Under the pieces are notes generated by a model, which saw nothing but the letters and a program-made list of their open reading frames with translations, did not search any database and had not been told where the DNA came from. Below are positions 37,624 to 48,437 of a stretch of 64,000 nt of DNA, piece by piece. Position 1 is the first letter of the stretch. Every line of letters begins with the position of its first letter. The stretch covers positions 4,173,501 through 4,237,500 of the forward strand of contig OU612070.1 in NCBI GenBank assembly GCA_914767715.1, in the 5' to 3' direction. The stretch comes from Membranipora membranacea (taxonomy: Eukaryota; Bryozoa; Gymnolaemata; Cheilostomatida; Membraniporidae). The position numbers were made by a program, and so were the translations under genes.

Positions 37624-38176
37624 TTATAGATTCCAGATCACGGGTATCTGAGTAGAAAATACAAGGTTGTCTTTGCAGCATAATAAATAAGGTTATACTT
37701 CCAAATACCATAATGTCGTTCGGCGACCAATATTGATAATCTTATGAAGAATATTTTAAGCTAGTTTGAAAGTTCTTACTATATGATTCCTCGGCACTGT
37801 AACTGCCAAAGCTGATCCAAATGCAGCGATAGCACAATAATTCCAGTTTTCCTCTGTGTGTTCTGGTAATTTTGGAGACGGTAGTGTTTTCAATAGCTTA
37901 CCTGAAACTTTAAAAATACCAGAATATTATCAACGAACAGTAATTCATTTTAGTTGGCATAGAATGTCATGTTATCACTGATCCTAGCTTATTGTCTCTT
38001 GTCACAAATATGATGAAAAAATTCTCAAATACTATACTAACCTGAATCGAGGATGTCTATTTTACTTTTGCTCCCACAGACATAGATGTAGTTGTTTATA
38101 TCTGATGTATCAGTACACATTGCCAGGGCTCCTTTGAGGTTATTGCTCTGCCATATCAAGCAAAGATCCATCTCAT
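37624..38176 (-). CDS. 3' end of an unrecognised gene, truncated at the duplication edge
   Basis: Three exons with good borders and matching phases: 38176-38042, 37901-37780 and 37647-37624. They encode LCLIWQSNNLKGALAMC, YIYVCGSKSKIDILDSGK, ENWNYCAIAAFGSALAV and a short end IPVIWNL then TAA. The alternating pattern ending in VIWNL recalls a beta-propeller (WD-like) repeat, but the family is not recognised. The next upstream exon is absent: the B block ends 22 bases before the first exon shown here, and unit A' begins at 38221. The B' copy is likewise cut. It is probably a nonfunctional gene tail. Confidence 0.55.
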
Positions 38177-40934
38177 CTGTGATTTGGTATTTTAGGATGG
38201 TCTTCCGCTTATAGTGTAGGATTGCTTCCTATTCAAGAGTAAATATTATCAAGTATAATCAACTATAATTAACCTGTGTGTCATGAGTAGTTGAGTTTGT
38301 CTCATCTTGGTTCTAGTCACAAGAAATGGAAGCATAAATAAAAAAAAGTAGAACAAGTATGAATCAATGCGTTAAAGGCAGATGCTGGGTCGGGTTAAAT
38401 TTAAAATCCAGCTATCCTTGAGGATGTTCAAGGTTATTTGGGATATGTCAAAAAGTGCAAGGATAATTTGTTTTCAATATTTAGAGGCCTAACCGGAGGT
38501 CTCAGAGATTAAAAAATGATAACTAGTAATACACAGGCCAATGATTTAAAAGGATAGTAACGGGTCATACATTGCACATACTGATACTAGCAAACTGAAA
38601 AACCAATTTTGAATCCCAAATTCAACCCTCACGCTTTATAGCAAGGCAGTCAGTTATTGGATACTAAAGCGAGGGAGCCTACTAGAATTAATGGACAGTT
38701 TGCATCCAGAAGTTGTCTTACCTGATGATTTGAAGGGATAACTCTTAACTTGAAACTAAACATTGTATACAAAACCACCTCTGTTTGACAATTACCATAG
38801 TAACTTTTGTGAAGGGGCCTTCATCATAAGAATCAGCAATTTTTGGCATTCACATTATCAGTCTATAGCACCTTCCAGCTGGAAGCCTGACCCAAATGTG
38901 ATGAACTATTTCAGGGTCATGAAGTGTTGTGACTTGTGAGATAACTGGAAGAGTTGAAGAGCTTTTACACACAGCGCTCTTCAAAATCATGCCTGAAATA
39001 TTTTGTCAATCAGGAACAAACAGCAGGCAGGATATGACTTTTATTAAATTTATCATCAGCCTCTTATTATGTGTTCACCATAAATTTTCTGGTGAAATAA
39101 AATGGCTGGTATATTATTGCCAGTATGGTGTGGTGAGTATGATATGGATGGTATGGGCTATTTATATTTTCATTAGGAGTATAAACTATGTTTGATTTCT
39201 GCGACAGAACCAGGGTCCTGATCAGACAAATGATTAATGATGGCAAAGACATGTTAGTCAAGGCCAGTTGAGTTGTGTTGAGTTTTTTTGCACAGTAACA
39301 GTCGAGTTTTACAATGTATCATGAATGTATTATTATTGGATGCAATAGGACCGAGACTCAAATTTCAAATATTCCCTGCCACTAGATCTACCACTAGATT
39401 ACACTGTACCATAATGGATGTCGTAAGCTTTGATAGTAATAAGTATGATCAGTGGATGCATAGAAGAATTATAACATGCCAGTATAGGCTTTCAAAAAAT
39501 ATGATTTGATCATTTGTTAATATTGATGCTAAGACCGCAAACGTAGCTGAATTATTTTTGGTATTGAATGATTATGGTTTTGGGGTCTGTGTTGATACAA
39601 CATGGCTGGAAGAAGAAATAAATAGTTGTGATATTTATCTTCCATGTTCGCTTTCTTAGCCTTTCAAGCAGGCGGTATGTCTCTTTAGATCTCATGAATA
39701 ACATGTAAATGGCAACGTCTACTATACTAGTACAGCAGCATATCGCTGTACAGAGTTTGTCCATCCTGTTGAAGTCAAAGTTTGGTAATTGGAAGGTAGA
39801 GTCAGCTAAAATTTTGATCACTTGGTAGATAAGAGTAGCGGTCCCCACAGTATAGCAAAAGTTGTGGTCAGAACAGTTGTGATGATGAAGCCTTTCCTTT
39901 GAATTTTTCTCATCCAAGATACGCGCTGAGCATCAGATATACTCTGATTGTGCCTCTGGTGTTGACTCCATTGCTCTGCCACTCTGTGTACAACTATAGT
40001 TCTATAGCAGTATATCAGCAGAAGAATCGAGATTGTCAGACAAACTAGGGTTATAAATAGCATCAAGTTGATGTCGTGTAATTTAGAAGCATCAAGGTTG
40101 TATAAATAACTGTTAACATCATCAGAATTAATGTGATAGAAGTACCAGCTGCGACAGAACTGATTTGAAACTGTTGCATTTTTATCTGCTGTCAAAATGG
40201 CACCAATATTTTCGATCTGGCTGTATTTGATAGCTGGGTAGTAGAAAACCTTTATTGCTGCTCCAAACCAAGCTGTTAGAATCAGAGCAGTGACTACACG
40301 CCTTCTCATATATATGTGATGCTTCAGCGGCCATCTTATAGCCACCAAACTGTCTATGGACATCAGTAAAAGCCCTAGGAGATTAGTAGCTCCGCCAAGA
40401 CACCAAGCAAAGCTAAAAAATAATAAAATAACGCACTGCTATATGATGTAATAGCTTAATATATTTGGCATAGCGCCCTGTTACCATTGAATTGTAGGAA
40501 TATTTTTCTTCAACAAAAAGTGTTACACAAATCCAAATAATTGAACCAGAATTACTAATAATGAGAGATTACTAGCATGATCAAAATATTCTTGGGATAT
40601 AGGAGCCGCGAGCCAGCATTTAAATCTAACTTTCACCATATTCCGACATTGTGAATGCAACTTCTGGATATAATGATCAAAAATTTACCTAGTTACTCTA
40701 TATCAAGCTTAATCCAATTGCCTGCTTTCCAGTTGCACCCTTCAACTGTTACGTTGCGTGACCAGTGGTTCGGGAGCAACTCCAATTGCAGGCAAATAGA
40801 CCAAATTCAGTCTAAGTTTACCCTGAAGATTTTTGAAGCTTTTAACTATTAAACAATCTTGCATAACAACTGAGAGTGAACTGACTACCAAATGCTTTGG
40901 TGAGCAGACAGCTGTAAACCACAGAAGATAATCT

Positions 40935-41165
40935 AAATAAATAAATGAATAAACAAATAAAGGAATAAAAGAATTAATAAATTAATAAATAAATGAATAG
41001 ATAAATAAATGTATAAAAGAATAACTGGGTAAATGAATAATCAAATAAATGAAAAAATGAGTAAACAAGTAAATCAGTGAATAAATAAAGAAATAAATTA
41101 ACAAATAAAAAAAAAAAAACAAATGAGTAAAAGAGTAAATAAGTAAATGAATAAATAAAAGAAAT
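40935..41165. repeat. imperfect (AAAT)n microsatellite in A' intron 2
   Basis: The same type of array and position as 11376-11545, but diverged and longer. The minus-strand frame reading LFYSFVFFF is an artefact of this repeat. Confidence 0.9.
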
Positions 41166-42151
41166 CATAAGTACTTACTTTATTATAGCGTCTAACTAAC
41201 ATGGAATGGTCTCCTGCCATGACAATCCGTGTGTCAAGTTGGTTATGTGTTGTTTAGTGATGTCATCACCGATTTTTATTTTAGCGTTGTAGATATCCAG
41301 AAGAAAGACAGTCGCTCCTGATGTGGCTATGACTATGTCACTCACAAGTATGTTGAGTAGGAAGAGACTCTTTGTCTCCAAAAGCCCCTTAAAGCTGGAA
41401 AATAAAAAATTCTTTACATTGTAGCAACCAAATTAACAGTTTGATACATCAAGGAAAGTTTTTTTGCAGTTGTAAATGATTTAAGTGAAGTGTTGCTGGT
41501 TTGAGTTGGTTCTGCGATGGAAACAATACGTTTAAGTTCTTGCTGTCAATGGTCGATTGTTATAGAAAATTGATGTGGCAACTCCTTTGATCATGTGATT
41601 AAAAATGCTATGAATAAAACTGGGCATGCATTAAATGAGTCATTGGAATATTGGTCATTTCCCTTCAATTATCGACAATTAAAACCATGATTATTACTAT
41701 GTGACCTCTCCATGAACTCTCATATAAAAATCGGGAAGTAGCGTTTTTTGTTCACCACATAGAGCTATTTCCTAGTTAACAGTAGCACTCTAGCTGAATG
41801 TCTCGCAATACTGTGAAGTTTGTGGAATGGGTGCACATAACCTATTGCGATCAAGCCAGAGAAATATCGCCGCTCCAGATTTAACTTATTAAGCTTATTT
41901 TGCTCGTTCCCCAACACAATATTTTTAACAGCCGGCTGAACAAATTTTGAAATCTTTATGGACTCCCATGTGTGGCACTCATCTCTGTACCACTATTTAT
42001 CACTCCTTTGTGTCAGTGAAGTGTAGAAGCATTAGCGTGGCTATTTGGTATATGAACATAAATGCCAAGTTAACCTGGTGAAGTGAACAGAATACTTTGA
42101 TGTGTCAGCATTAGTGACAATGACATGGGATGCTAGGCGCAGCCAAAACAG

Positions 42152-42204
42152 TCTGATTCTAAACTGAGTCTAAACTTAGTCTAAACTGAGTCTAAACTGA
42201 GTCT
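42152..42204. repeat. 11-bp tandem repeat (gtctaaactga)n
   Basis: About four copies. The A counterpart at about 12525-12552 has about two and a half, so the array expanded or shrank after duplication. Confidence 0.8.
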
Positions 42205-44237
42205 TCATCCCAATTTTTTTACATTTTTGGTTTAAAATTAACATGATTCTAAAAGTTTTCATTAATTGAATTGGATTTTGCATCAGTTTTGATGTCAATT
42301 AGGAACTAAATCAGAAACTTAGTAATAGTATACCTATAAAGGTTACACTCGAAATTCTTGATCGTAGAATTTATTGCCTAATGAAGACTTACCAATTGTA
42401 AATTATCACCCAACAAGCGCTTACATCTAGCACCAGACCAAGGAGACTTGCTGCGGCCCCTAAATACAGCTCCGCACCTTCTGTGGAAGAGTAGATATCT
42501 GCGCTGCTGACTGCAAAATCCTCTAGGATTCATGTCTTGCTAAGGCTGTATATCTGTAGGTCCATGATAGCCCTGATGCAGCCTTTATCTCTCAGCATAT
42601 GTGTGACATCCTCACTCTAGAAGGGATTTGATTTTTATATTCCTCCCCAATAAATATAATTAATATGACACTTCTGTGATTGATGAGTTTGACTTCGCGT
42701 TTCCCCTAATGCATTGCATGTCTGAATATAAATAATTTTTTATCTCAATGACTACGTAATAAAATTTGCTCTTCCTGACATTGCATCAAATCAAAATTGT
42801 GACACAGTTATATTAAGGGCAGTTGGATTTACTCAATTTAAAAAAAGTTCTTATTGGGTACCAGTGAGGTTTTACCTTATGATGTAACTTATATTAAGTT
42901 TCATATTATTTTTTGACCCTTCTGCTGGCCATTGAAAAGTAATCCAATTTTAATCTTTAGTTTTTTGCAACTGTTGTTGACTGTTTCTAGGATTTTTAGA
43001 AGAGAAGACCCTTGGAAACTGGTACACTCCCTAATTTTGCATTCGTATTCAAAGCTTCTAAGATTTAAAACCATGCCAGTTTTCTTTCTTGCAGCAAATT
43101 TGGCAATTTTATGCAACTTTCAAACAAGGTAAGACATAACCATTGAAACAGCCCCAGAAACTTGTCTTGAAATTCCATATAGTCAAACTGCACCTGCAGC
43201 CTTAAGTTATTAATGTGGTCTCTATTATTGTAAGAAAACTCACAGGGATGGAACAATTAGGCTGCAAAAATGTGTACGGGATGGATATCGGGGAATTTAA
43301 AAAAATTCGGATACAGGTTGGGATCGCATGACAGCGCACTCGATCCTATTATTTGCTTAACTCTGGTAAAAGTTTTACTTTTTTTTTTACACCAGACAAA
43401 GAATACAGAATGAAAACTGTAGCATTGATTGATGTACAACAGCAAACTCACTCTTGACTCATGACATGTCAGAAAAACAGGTGGACACAGGGCATGTCTT
43501 TTGTGTGCTATGTTTCAAAAATGATGTCGACGATATTACGAAACGAACACATTTATTTTTCAATCTTTCTACATCATGGTGCCATTTGACTATCAAGATA
43601 GGATTATAACACTTTTGTGGGGTTTCTTCAGAGAAGGAATGAGGTGTTTTGCACCGTTTTACCTAATTATTATGTTCTAGAATTATTACATTGAGATAGG
43701 ACAGAAGCCTGATCAAAGGTGGGTCATTTGAAGAATGAATGAATGATGATATTTAAGACATTTTTGTATTGTTTTGATTGTCTGCATTACAGAGAAGGAC
43801 TCACCGATCAGGTGTAGCCTTGTAGCTGTTACCTTTTCAAAAAAAAAAAAGTACACACGTGAAAGGCTCGATAGGTGCCCTATTAAGATCCCTAACTGAA
43901 CAAGTGCAAAGTGGTCGGAGGTGGTACAGACCAGCATGGAATTCATACCTGTTCCAACTTAGGGAGTAGATTGAATGACAGCATTGGATGCTATCATAAA
44001 GTACACAATTAATTTGGTTTGCTCAAAACAGTATTTTGCAAACCTCCAACTACATCAGGCCCTTTCTTCCTCATTCTGTCAAACTATTACAGCCTTAGTT
44101 CCCAGTCAAAATGTATACAATAGTTTAGTTAAGTTTACTTTTGCATCTGATATCATGGTATTGATAAAATTTAATGCTAACAAAGGTCAAAAATGACTAA
44201 GAGCGGAGATTATTAAAAAGAGTCATAAAGAAAGGGC

Positions 44238-45940
44238 AAAGGTATAATTTATGTCTTCTGATTATGAGCCAGTCACATTGTTCTGAATGCAATCCACAGA
44301 CTAATCTGCTAGTTAAATAGTAATTTGGGAAGACATAATTAGATTTGCCCTTAAATTCGTGCATGGATGTTATGTGTGCAATCTGCACTGTTTATCAGCG
44401 CTCCCAATACAGAAACATCATACGAATATAAATAAAAACAGGGTATCACAATAAAAAAAATTATTTTAGAACACATTTTTTGTATGCATGCAGCTTCCAG
44501 TCAATACGAAAATCTGTAACGTTGAAATTTATAGAAGATATACAGAGTGGACACTTCCATGATAAATTTAGTGCCTGTGGTTTTTCATTCGCCTGGGGAA
44601 AATTGTGCACAGCTGGATGCCAAAAACTCAATACCCCTATATGTGATATTATCATGTTAATAATTCTGTCAATTTATATACACACAAAAATTGTTTGGTG
44701 ACAAATCACATGCTGGCAGAAATGTGAGAGTAGAACAACTAAAAAAAGAAACAAAGCTATTATGAGGCAATTGAACACTATCAACAAGCTGTCCAATTTA
44801 ATGCAATTACAACAAAAAGACAAGTCGCATAGGGTTGTACTGCGATCAAAGTAGAGGCAGCATATAAATGGCGGGGAATGATTTTGGAGGCGACGACAGT
44901 GGTCAGGGCTTGATGCATTCCCGGGCCTTGTACCAATTCAAGAGTGATACAGTCTATCCAAATCTAATCTTTACCAACCAAAATCATTTACAAAACTTTG
45001 GCAGTTGTGTGCTTAATAGCTACACCATCCCCTACCCCTGCTCGCCCTCAGCTTTCAATATTGTATGGTAAAGAGAAATTTGCCACAGCAGCACTTTTCT
45101 ATCTCTACTTTATATTGTACACAAAAGCAGATAATTTTGTTTCAAAATTCTACTGACAGGCATCAAATTACGCCCTATAGTTCAAACCTGGTTGAGATAA
45201 ATATTCTGCCTTAATCCCGAGTGATCCCAACAGTTTTATCAAATCATTTTCCTATTATAACAACATAAAATTTTATAAAGAGATATATTCCTGCATTGGA
45301 TGTCAGGAGTAGTCTGATGGTTAAGGGTGCAGACTTGTGATCTGTGAGGTCCAGGTTCAATTCCGGGCGCCGGCAGTCATTTCTGATTTAGTACTGGCCC
45401 GCCATTCATTCTAGCCAGGTCATTGCGGAACGGGACTATGTTTATCAGAGGTCCACTATGTGTTTGCACACCCACATGCAGTAAAAAGATCCTCTTCGAT
45501 AATAAGAGTAGCCGGAATTCCGGCGGGCAAGGGAATAGGATGCGGCTTGAGTACCACGGGTCCCTGCACCTGTACTCTAGAGGAGTAACCAACTCTGCAA
45601 TGACGACTTTGACTTATTCCTGCATTGATAAGTTTGATCAAATTCTTCTATAAATTTCAAAGTTACATATTTTCGTACTGACTGGAAGCTACATGCATGC
45701 AAAAAATGTGTTCTAATTAATTTTTTTTATTGTGATACCCTGTTGTTATTTATATTCGTATGATGTTTCTGCATTGGGAGCGCTGATAAACAGTGCAGAT
45801 TACACACATAACATCCTTTGCACGAATTTGAAGGCAAATCTATGTCTTCCCAAATTACTATTTGACTAGCAGATTAGTCTGTGGATTGCATTCAGAACAA
45901 TGTGACTAGCTCATATTCCAAAGACATGAATTATACCTTT
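44238..45940. mobile_element. 1.7-kb foldback element with 300-bp arms
   Basis: 44238-44538 is the reverse complement, with small gaps, of 45643-45940. Both arms contain gtttatcagcgctcccaat and a cacaataaaaaaaatta run in opposite directions. The loop (44539-45642) contains a SINE. A fragment of the same arm (45714-45814) recurs at 61979-62079, exactly at the right edge of unit B'. It could be two inverted copies of one repeat, or a foldback transposon. Confidence 0.75.
45302..45616 (+). repeat. tRNA-derived SINE, near full length
   Basis: The tRNA-like head (gtctgatggttaagggtgca, B box GGTTCAATTCC) is followed by a body shared with the 27.4 and 50.5 kb copies (gccggaattccggcg) and a tail gactttgactta. 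This copy is more diverged than those two and sits in the loop of the foldback. Confidence 0.85.
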
Positions 45941-46133
45941 GAGCTTAAACTGGTGCCAATATCACATTCCAATTAGGATTATCCCTAATTACATAAGCAT
46001 TAACATTTACAATTGATTCAAATGAAGATGTTTTTTTTTCTAATTTTGCTTCCAATAATTAATTTGTGAGTTGAAAAGATAGCTTGTGGATCCCTAGCGA
46101 AAATGGCAAACCCTATATCATGCCTCCAGCGAT

Positions 46134-46330
46134 GGCCTAAAATCCTTCTACGTAGCTAATATTAAGTCTGTAATCGCCAACGCCTGCCCTGCATGGCCCA
46201 ATCTGCTATTAGACACTGACAAAACAAAACTAGAGAGGATCCAGCGCTCTGCTACTCGGATTATTCTGCCATTCTCTGACAACTATGAACAGAGACTTGA
46301 CAATCTAGCACTGCCTGCCATAAAATTTTC
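46134..46330 (+). pseudogene. 5'-truncated LINE fragment (C-terminal part after the RT domain)
   Basis: The frame from 46134 reads KSFYVANIKSVIANACPAWP, then KLERIQRSATRIILP. This is the pattern found after the reverse transcriptase in CR1/Jockey-type elements (compare TYAAPAWYP and KLEKYQRLCLRIMLP in the LINE copies here). It is a different subfamily from those copies, and the upstream part is frameshifted or missing. Confidence 0.65.
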
Positions 46331-46571
46331 CCGCTCACCTCTTGCAGTGAACGATCCACTGAAATAGCCAACAACGGTTATAACTCCATGAAACCGTCGT
46401 ATTAGAATAAATATAAACAGAAAATCCGCTCATAGCGCAAAAATAGATAAATACAAGCCATCCAAGTGTAGAACCACTAAAAGACAATTTTTTTGAATTC
46501 TTCCTGCCATACTTGCCAAGTAATCTAAATACAAAATAGGGAGATTCTATTTTACGGCAATACTGCATCAC

Positions 46572-46680
46572 AACGTGGTGCTTCGAGGGTGCGAAGCACC
46601 CGAGTCACCCACCTGGGGGTTTGGGGGGCGGTGTGAGCCCCCCAACGGGGTACGGGGCGGAGCCCCGTCTGCAGAAGCTC
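46572..46680. repeat. GC-rich palindromic island
   Basis: Three nested GC-rich palindromes in AT-rich DNA: ggtgcttcgagggtgcgaagcacc, then ggggggcggtgtgagccccc, then cggggtacggggcggagccccg. It has no coding potential. The stem-loops look like those of a mobile palindromic element. Confidence 0.7.
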
Positions 46681-46802
46681 TGTGAGCGTTTTCAGCCACT
46701 AGGAAGGGCTAAAAAGGTATATTTGATCCAAATAATTTCATATTTGTACTAGTACTAAAATATCAAACTGAGGTGAAATACACTTTAAACAATTACAATC
46801 AA

Positions 46803-47313
46803 TCCATGGGCCCCTGGGACTCTTACATACATGCCTCTACATTGTCAATGCCCATACATGACAAGTTACCCTATATCGTAGGGTAACACCAGATATTTGG
46901 ACTGGTTACCCTATGAGACCAATGACCCTATAACCACCCCACTTTTGCACCTAAGAGCTTAGTACAGTTTTATTTGCTAAGTTTGCAGTCATGAGGTTTA
47001 GTTTTCAACTTATTATAACCGATTGCATTAAGTTTACACTTTTTACAAAATAAAACTTTGTGTACCACTTGCTAGAATTGGGAAAATTATGGTTTTCTCA
47101 TAATAAAACAGCAAAAAAACCGAACAATCAGCGACTTGGGTTCTACCCCATGTCGCCGCCGAAAGGTTTTCAGGGTCCCCCAGACAAACCCAGCGCGCAT
47201 GGTGATTCACCACCAGATATGGAGCCCAGCCAACTTGTCATGTATGTCAATGCCCAGTAACAAACACCCATTGGCAAAGTAGAGGCATGTATGTCCCAGG
47301 GGCCTTTGCCTGT
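46803..47313. repeat. inverted repeat of about 510 bp, MITE-like
   Basis: The left arm at 46808-46870 (gcccctgggac, acatacatgcctctac, tgtcaatgcc, acatgacaagtt) is matched in inverted order by 47226-47310 (aacttgtcatgt, tgtcaatgcc, gtagaggcatgtatgt, cccaggggcc). No target-site duplication was defined. Confidence 0.6.
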
Positions 47314-48437
47314 CAAGACAGGCTACAAGTGCCCATGCATCATCAAGATCTGAAAATGTGCTCAGTCACAGACAGTGAGAATCCAGATAAGGTACTATAT
47401 TTTTGTTTGACTAACATTAAATATGTTTCAAAGTCTTTGGTCCGAGGTTTATTAAATTGTAGTGGACCTACCTTTGGAATGGTTAGGTTTCTATTTCCCT
47501 TCACTTAAATTTAACTAGTAGACAGTACAAAATTAATACTAAAAAATGTGTGATCTGAAAGGAAATGAAAACTAAAGGTATGCACTTGACTAGCTACTTT
47601 ATATTGTGACCAATGACAGTCAGTGTTGTGAGTTATGAGAGGATGCTATTGGTCATTTACAATAATAGGCTGAATCTTAACAGAACAGGTAAATTTGTTA
47701 GGATTGTTTGATTTGATAATTCCTTTTAATTTTGTGTGCAAAGACCTTAACAGTAACTAGTCAACAACAACATGTGCTTGGGTTACTATCAAAAAATTGC
47801 GATTGGACTGATTTCTCTAAAATCTGGAGGAAATAGTGGGATTTACAAAAAGTGGGAGGTGGGTGTAAAAATCTGGAGGGTCACGCCTAAATCGGGAGAC
47901 TTGGCAAGTATGCTACCTGCGATTTTTCAACGGATGCAGCTCAGACTTTTTTATATTTTATTTTTCCATTTATGTGCCGTACATTTGATGCTATCAACCT
48001 TTTATAGGATGGTGGATAATAATAAAGCAATAAACAAATTTCACACTTCAAACTTCAAGACCAAAATTCTGAGCTCAGACTGAACCTGTGCTAGAGAGAG
48101 TAATGTTTTATCCTGCACCACTCTATGATTGAGTGCAGGGTAATCGTCAAGCAAATATTGTCGGATTCGATCCCCTTCAGCCAACTGCTGCCGATTTTTG
48201 TTGGCTGTCATTAGTCTGCAGTGTCAATGTTGTGTGGTGTCAATTCATGGCCATTGAGGCAACATGGACACCTTGTCAAGTTGGTTGAAAGGGAGAATAT
48301 TGAGCAATAGCACATGATAACAATAAGAGTGTTGATTGTTAGCATTTGCTACAAGTCTTATCTTATATTTTTGGTGCAGCTCTTTTTATCCTAACAGTCA
48401 ATGGAATAAATTCTATAGCATTATGGGAAGATAACTC
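47314..48437. other. noncoding region before unit B'
   Basis: No gene is supported. Positions 47815-47915 contain aatctggagg and gggagacttggcaagtatgct phrases suggestive of a dispersed repeat, but I cannot place it. Confidence 0.4.

Larger units (their letters stand above)
25328..38198. repeat. segmental duplication unit B (partner 48480-61978)
   Basis: A block of 12.9 kb that repeats in direct orientation 23-24 kb downstream with very few substitutions. Left edge: tgtagtagc at 25328 matches 48480. Right edge: ttttaggat at 38198 matches 61978. The offset changes from 23152 to 23756 to 23780 because of indels: a deletion of about 660 bases through the SINE in B, 56 bases missing in B' near 50312, an insertion of about 450 bases in B' at 56.1 kb, and deletions in B' near 58.44 kb. 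It carries GPCR B, a SINE, a full LINE and a gene 3' end. Confidence 0.95.
39552..42630 (-). pseudogene. GPCR A' pseudogene
   Basis: Counterpart of GPCR A with exons at about 42630-42393, 41394-41179 and 40412-39552 and intact splice borders. Lesions relative to A: the ATG position near 42630 reads ATA; TCA to TGA nonsense in exon 1 (within ACA-TGA-ATC, about 42530); CAG to TAG nonsense just after the conserved TM3 cysteine in exon 2 (about 41194); and a 2-base insertion (gataagAGtagcgg, about 39832-39835) that shifts frame inside TM6. The DRY position reads D-S-L. Several independent lesions make sequencing error unlikely. Confidence 0.9.
38221..44110. repeat. duplicated unit A' (paralogous to 8755-14350)
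   Basis: It starts attgcttcctattcaagag, matching 8755, and runs in the same order through the receptor exons to the catcaggccctttct block at about 44055. It directly abuts unit B. Its receptor is dead (see 39552-42630), so the copy is under no obvious constraint. Confidence 0.85.

Noticed and set aside
40974-41168. Very hydrophobic frame that looks like membrane helices
   Set aside because: It is the reverse reading of the AAAT microsatellite in GPCR A' intron 2.
45302-45375. Possible functional tRNA gene
   Set aside because: The A box and acceptor stem are degenerate and the same tRNA-like head is joined to a SINE body in three places.
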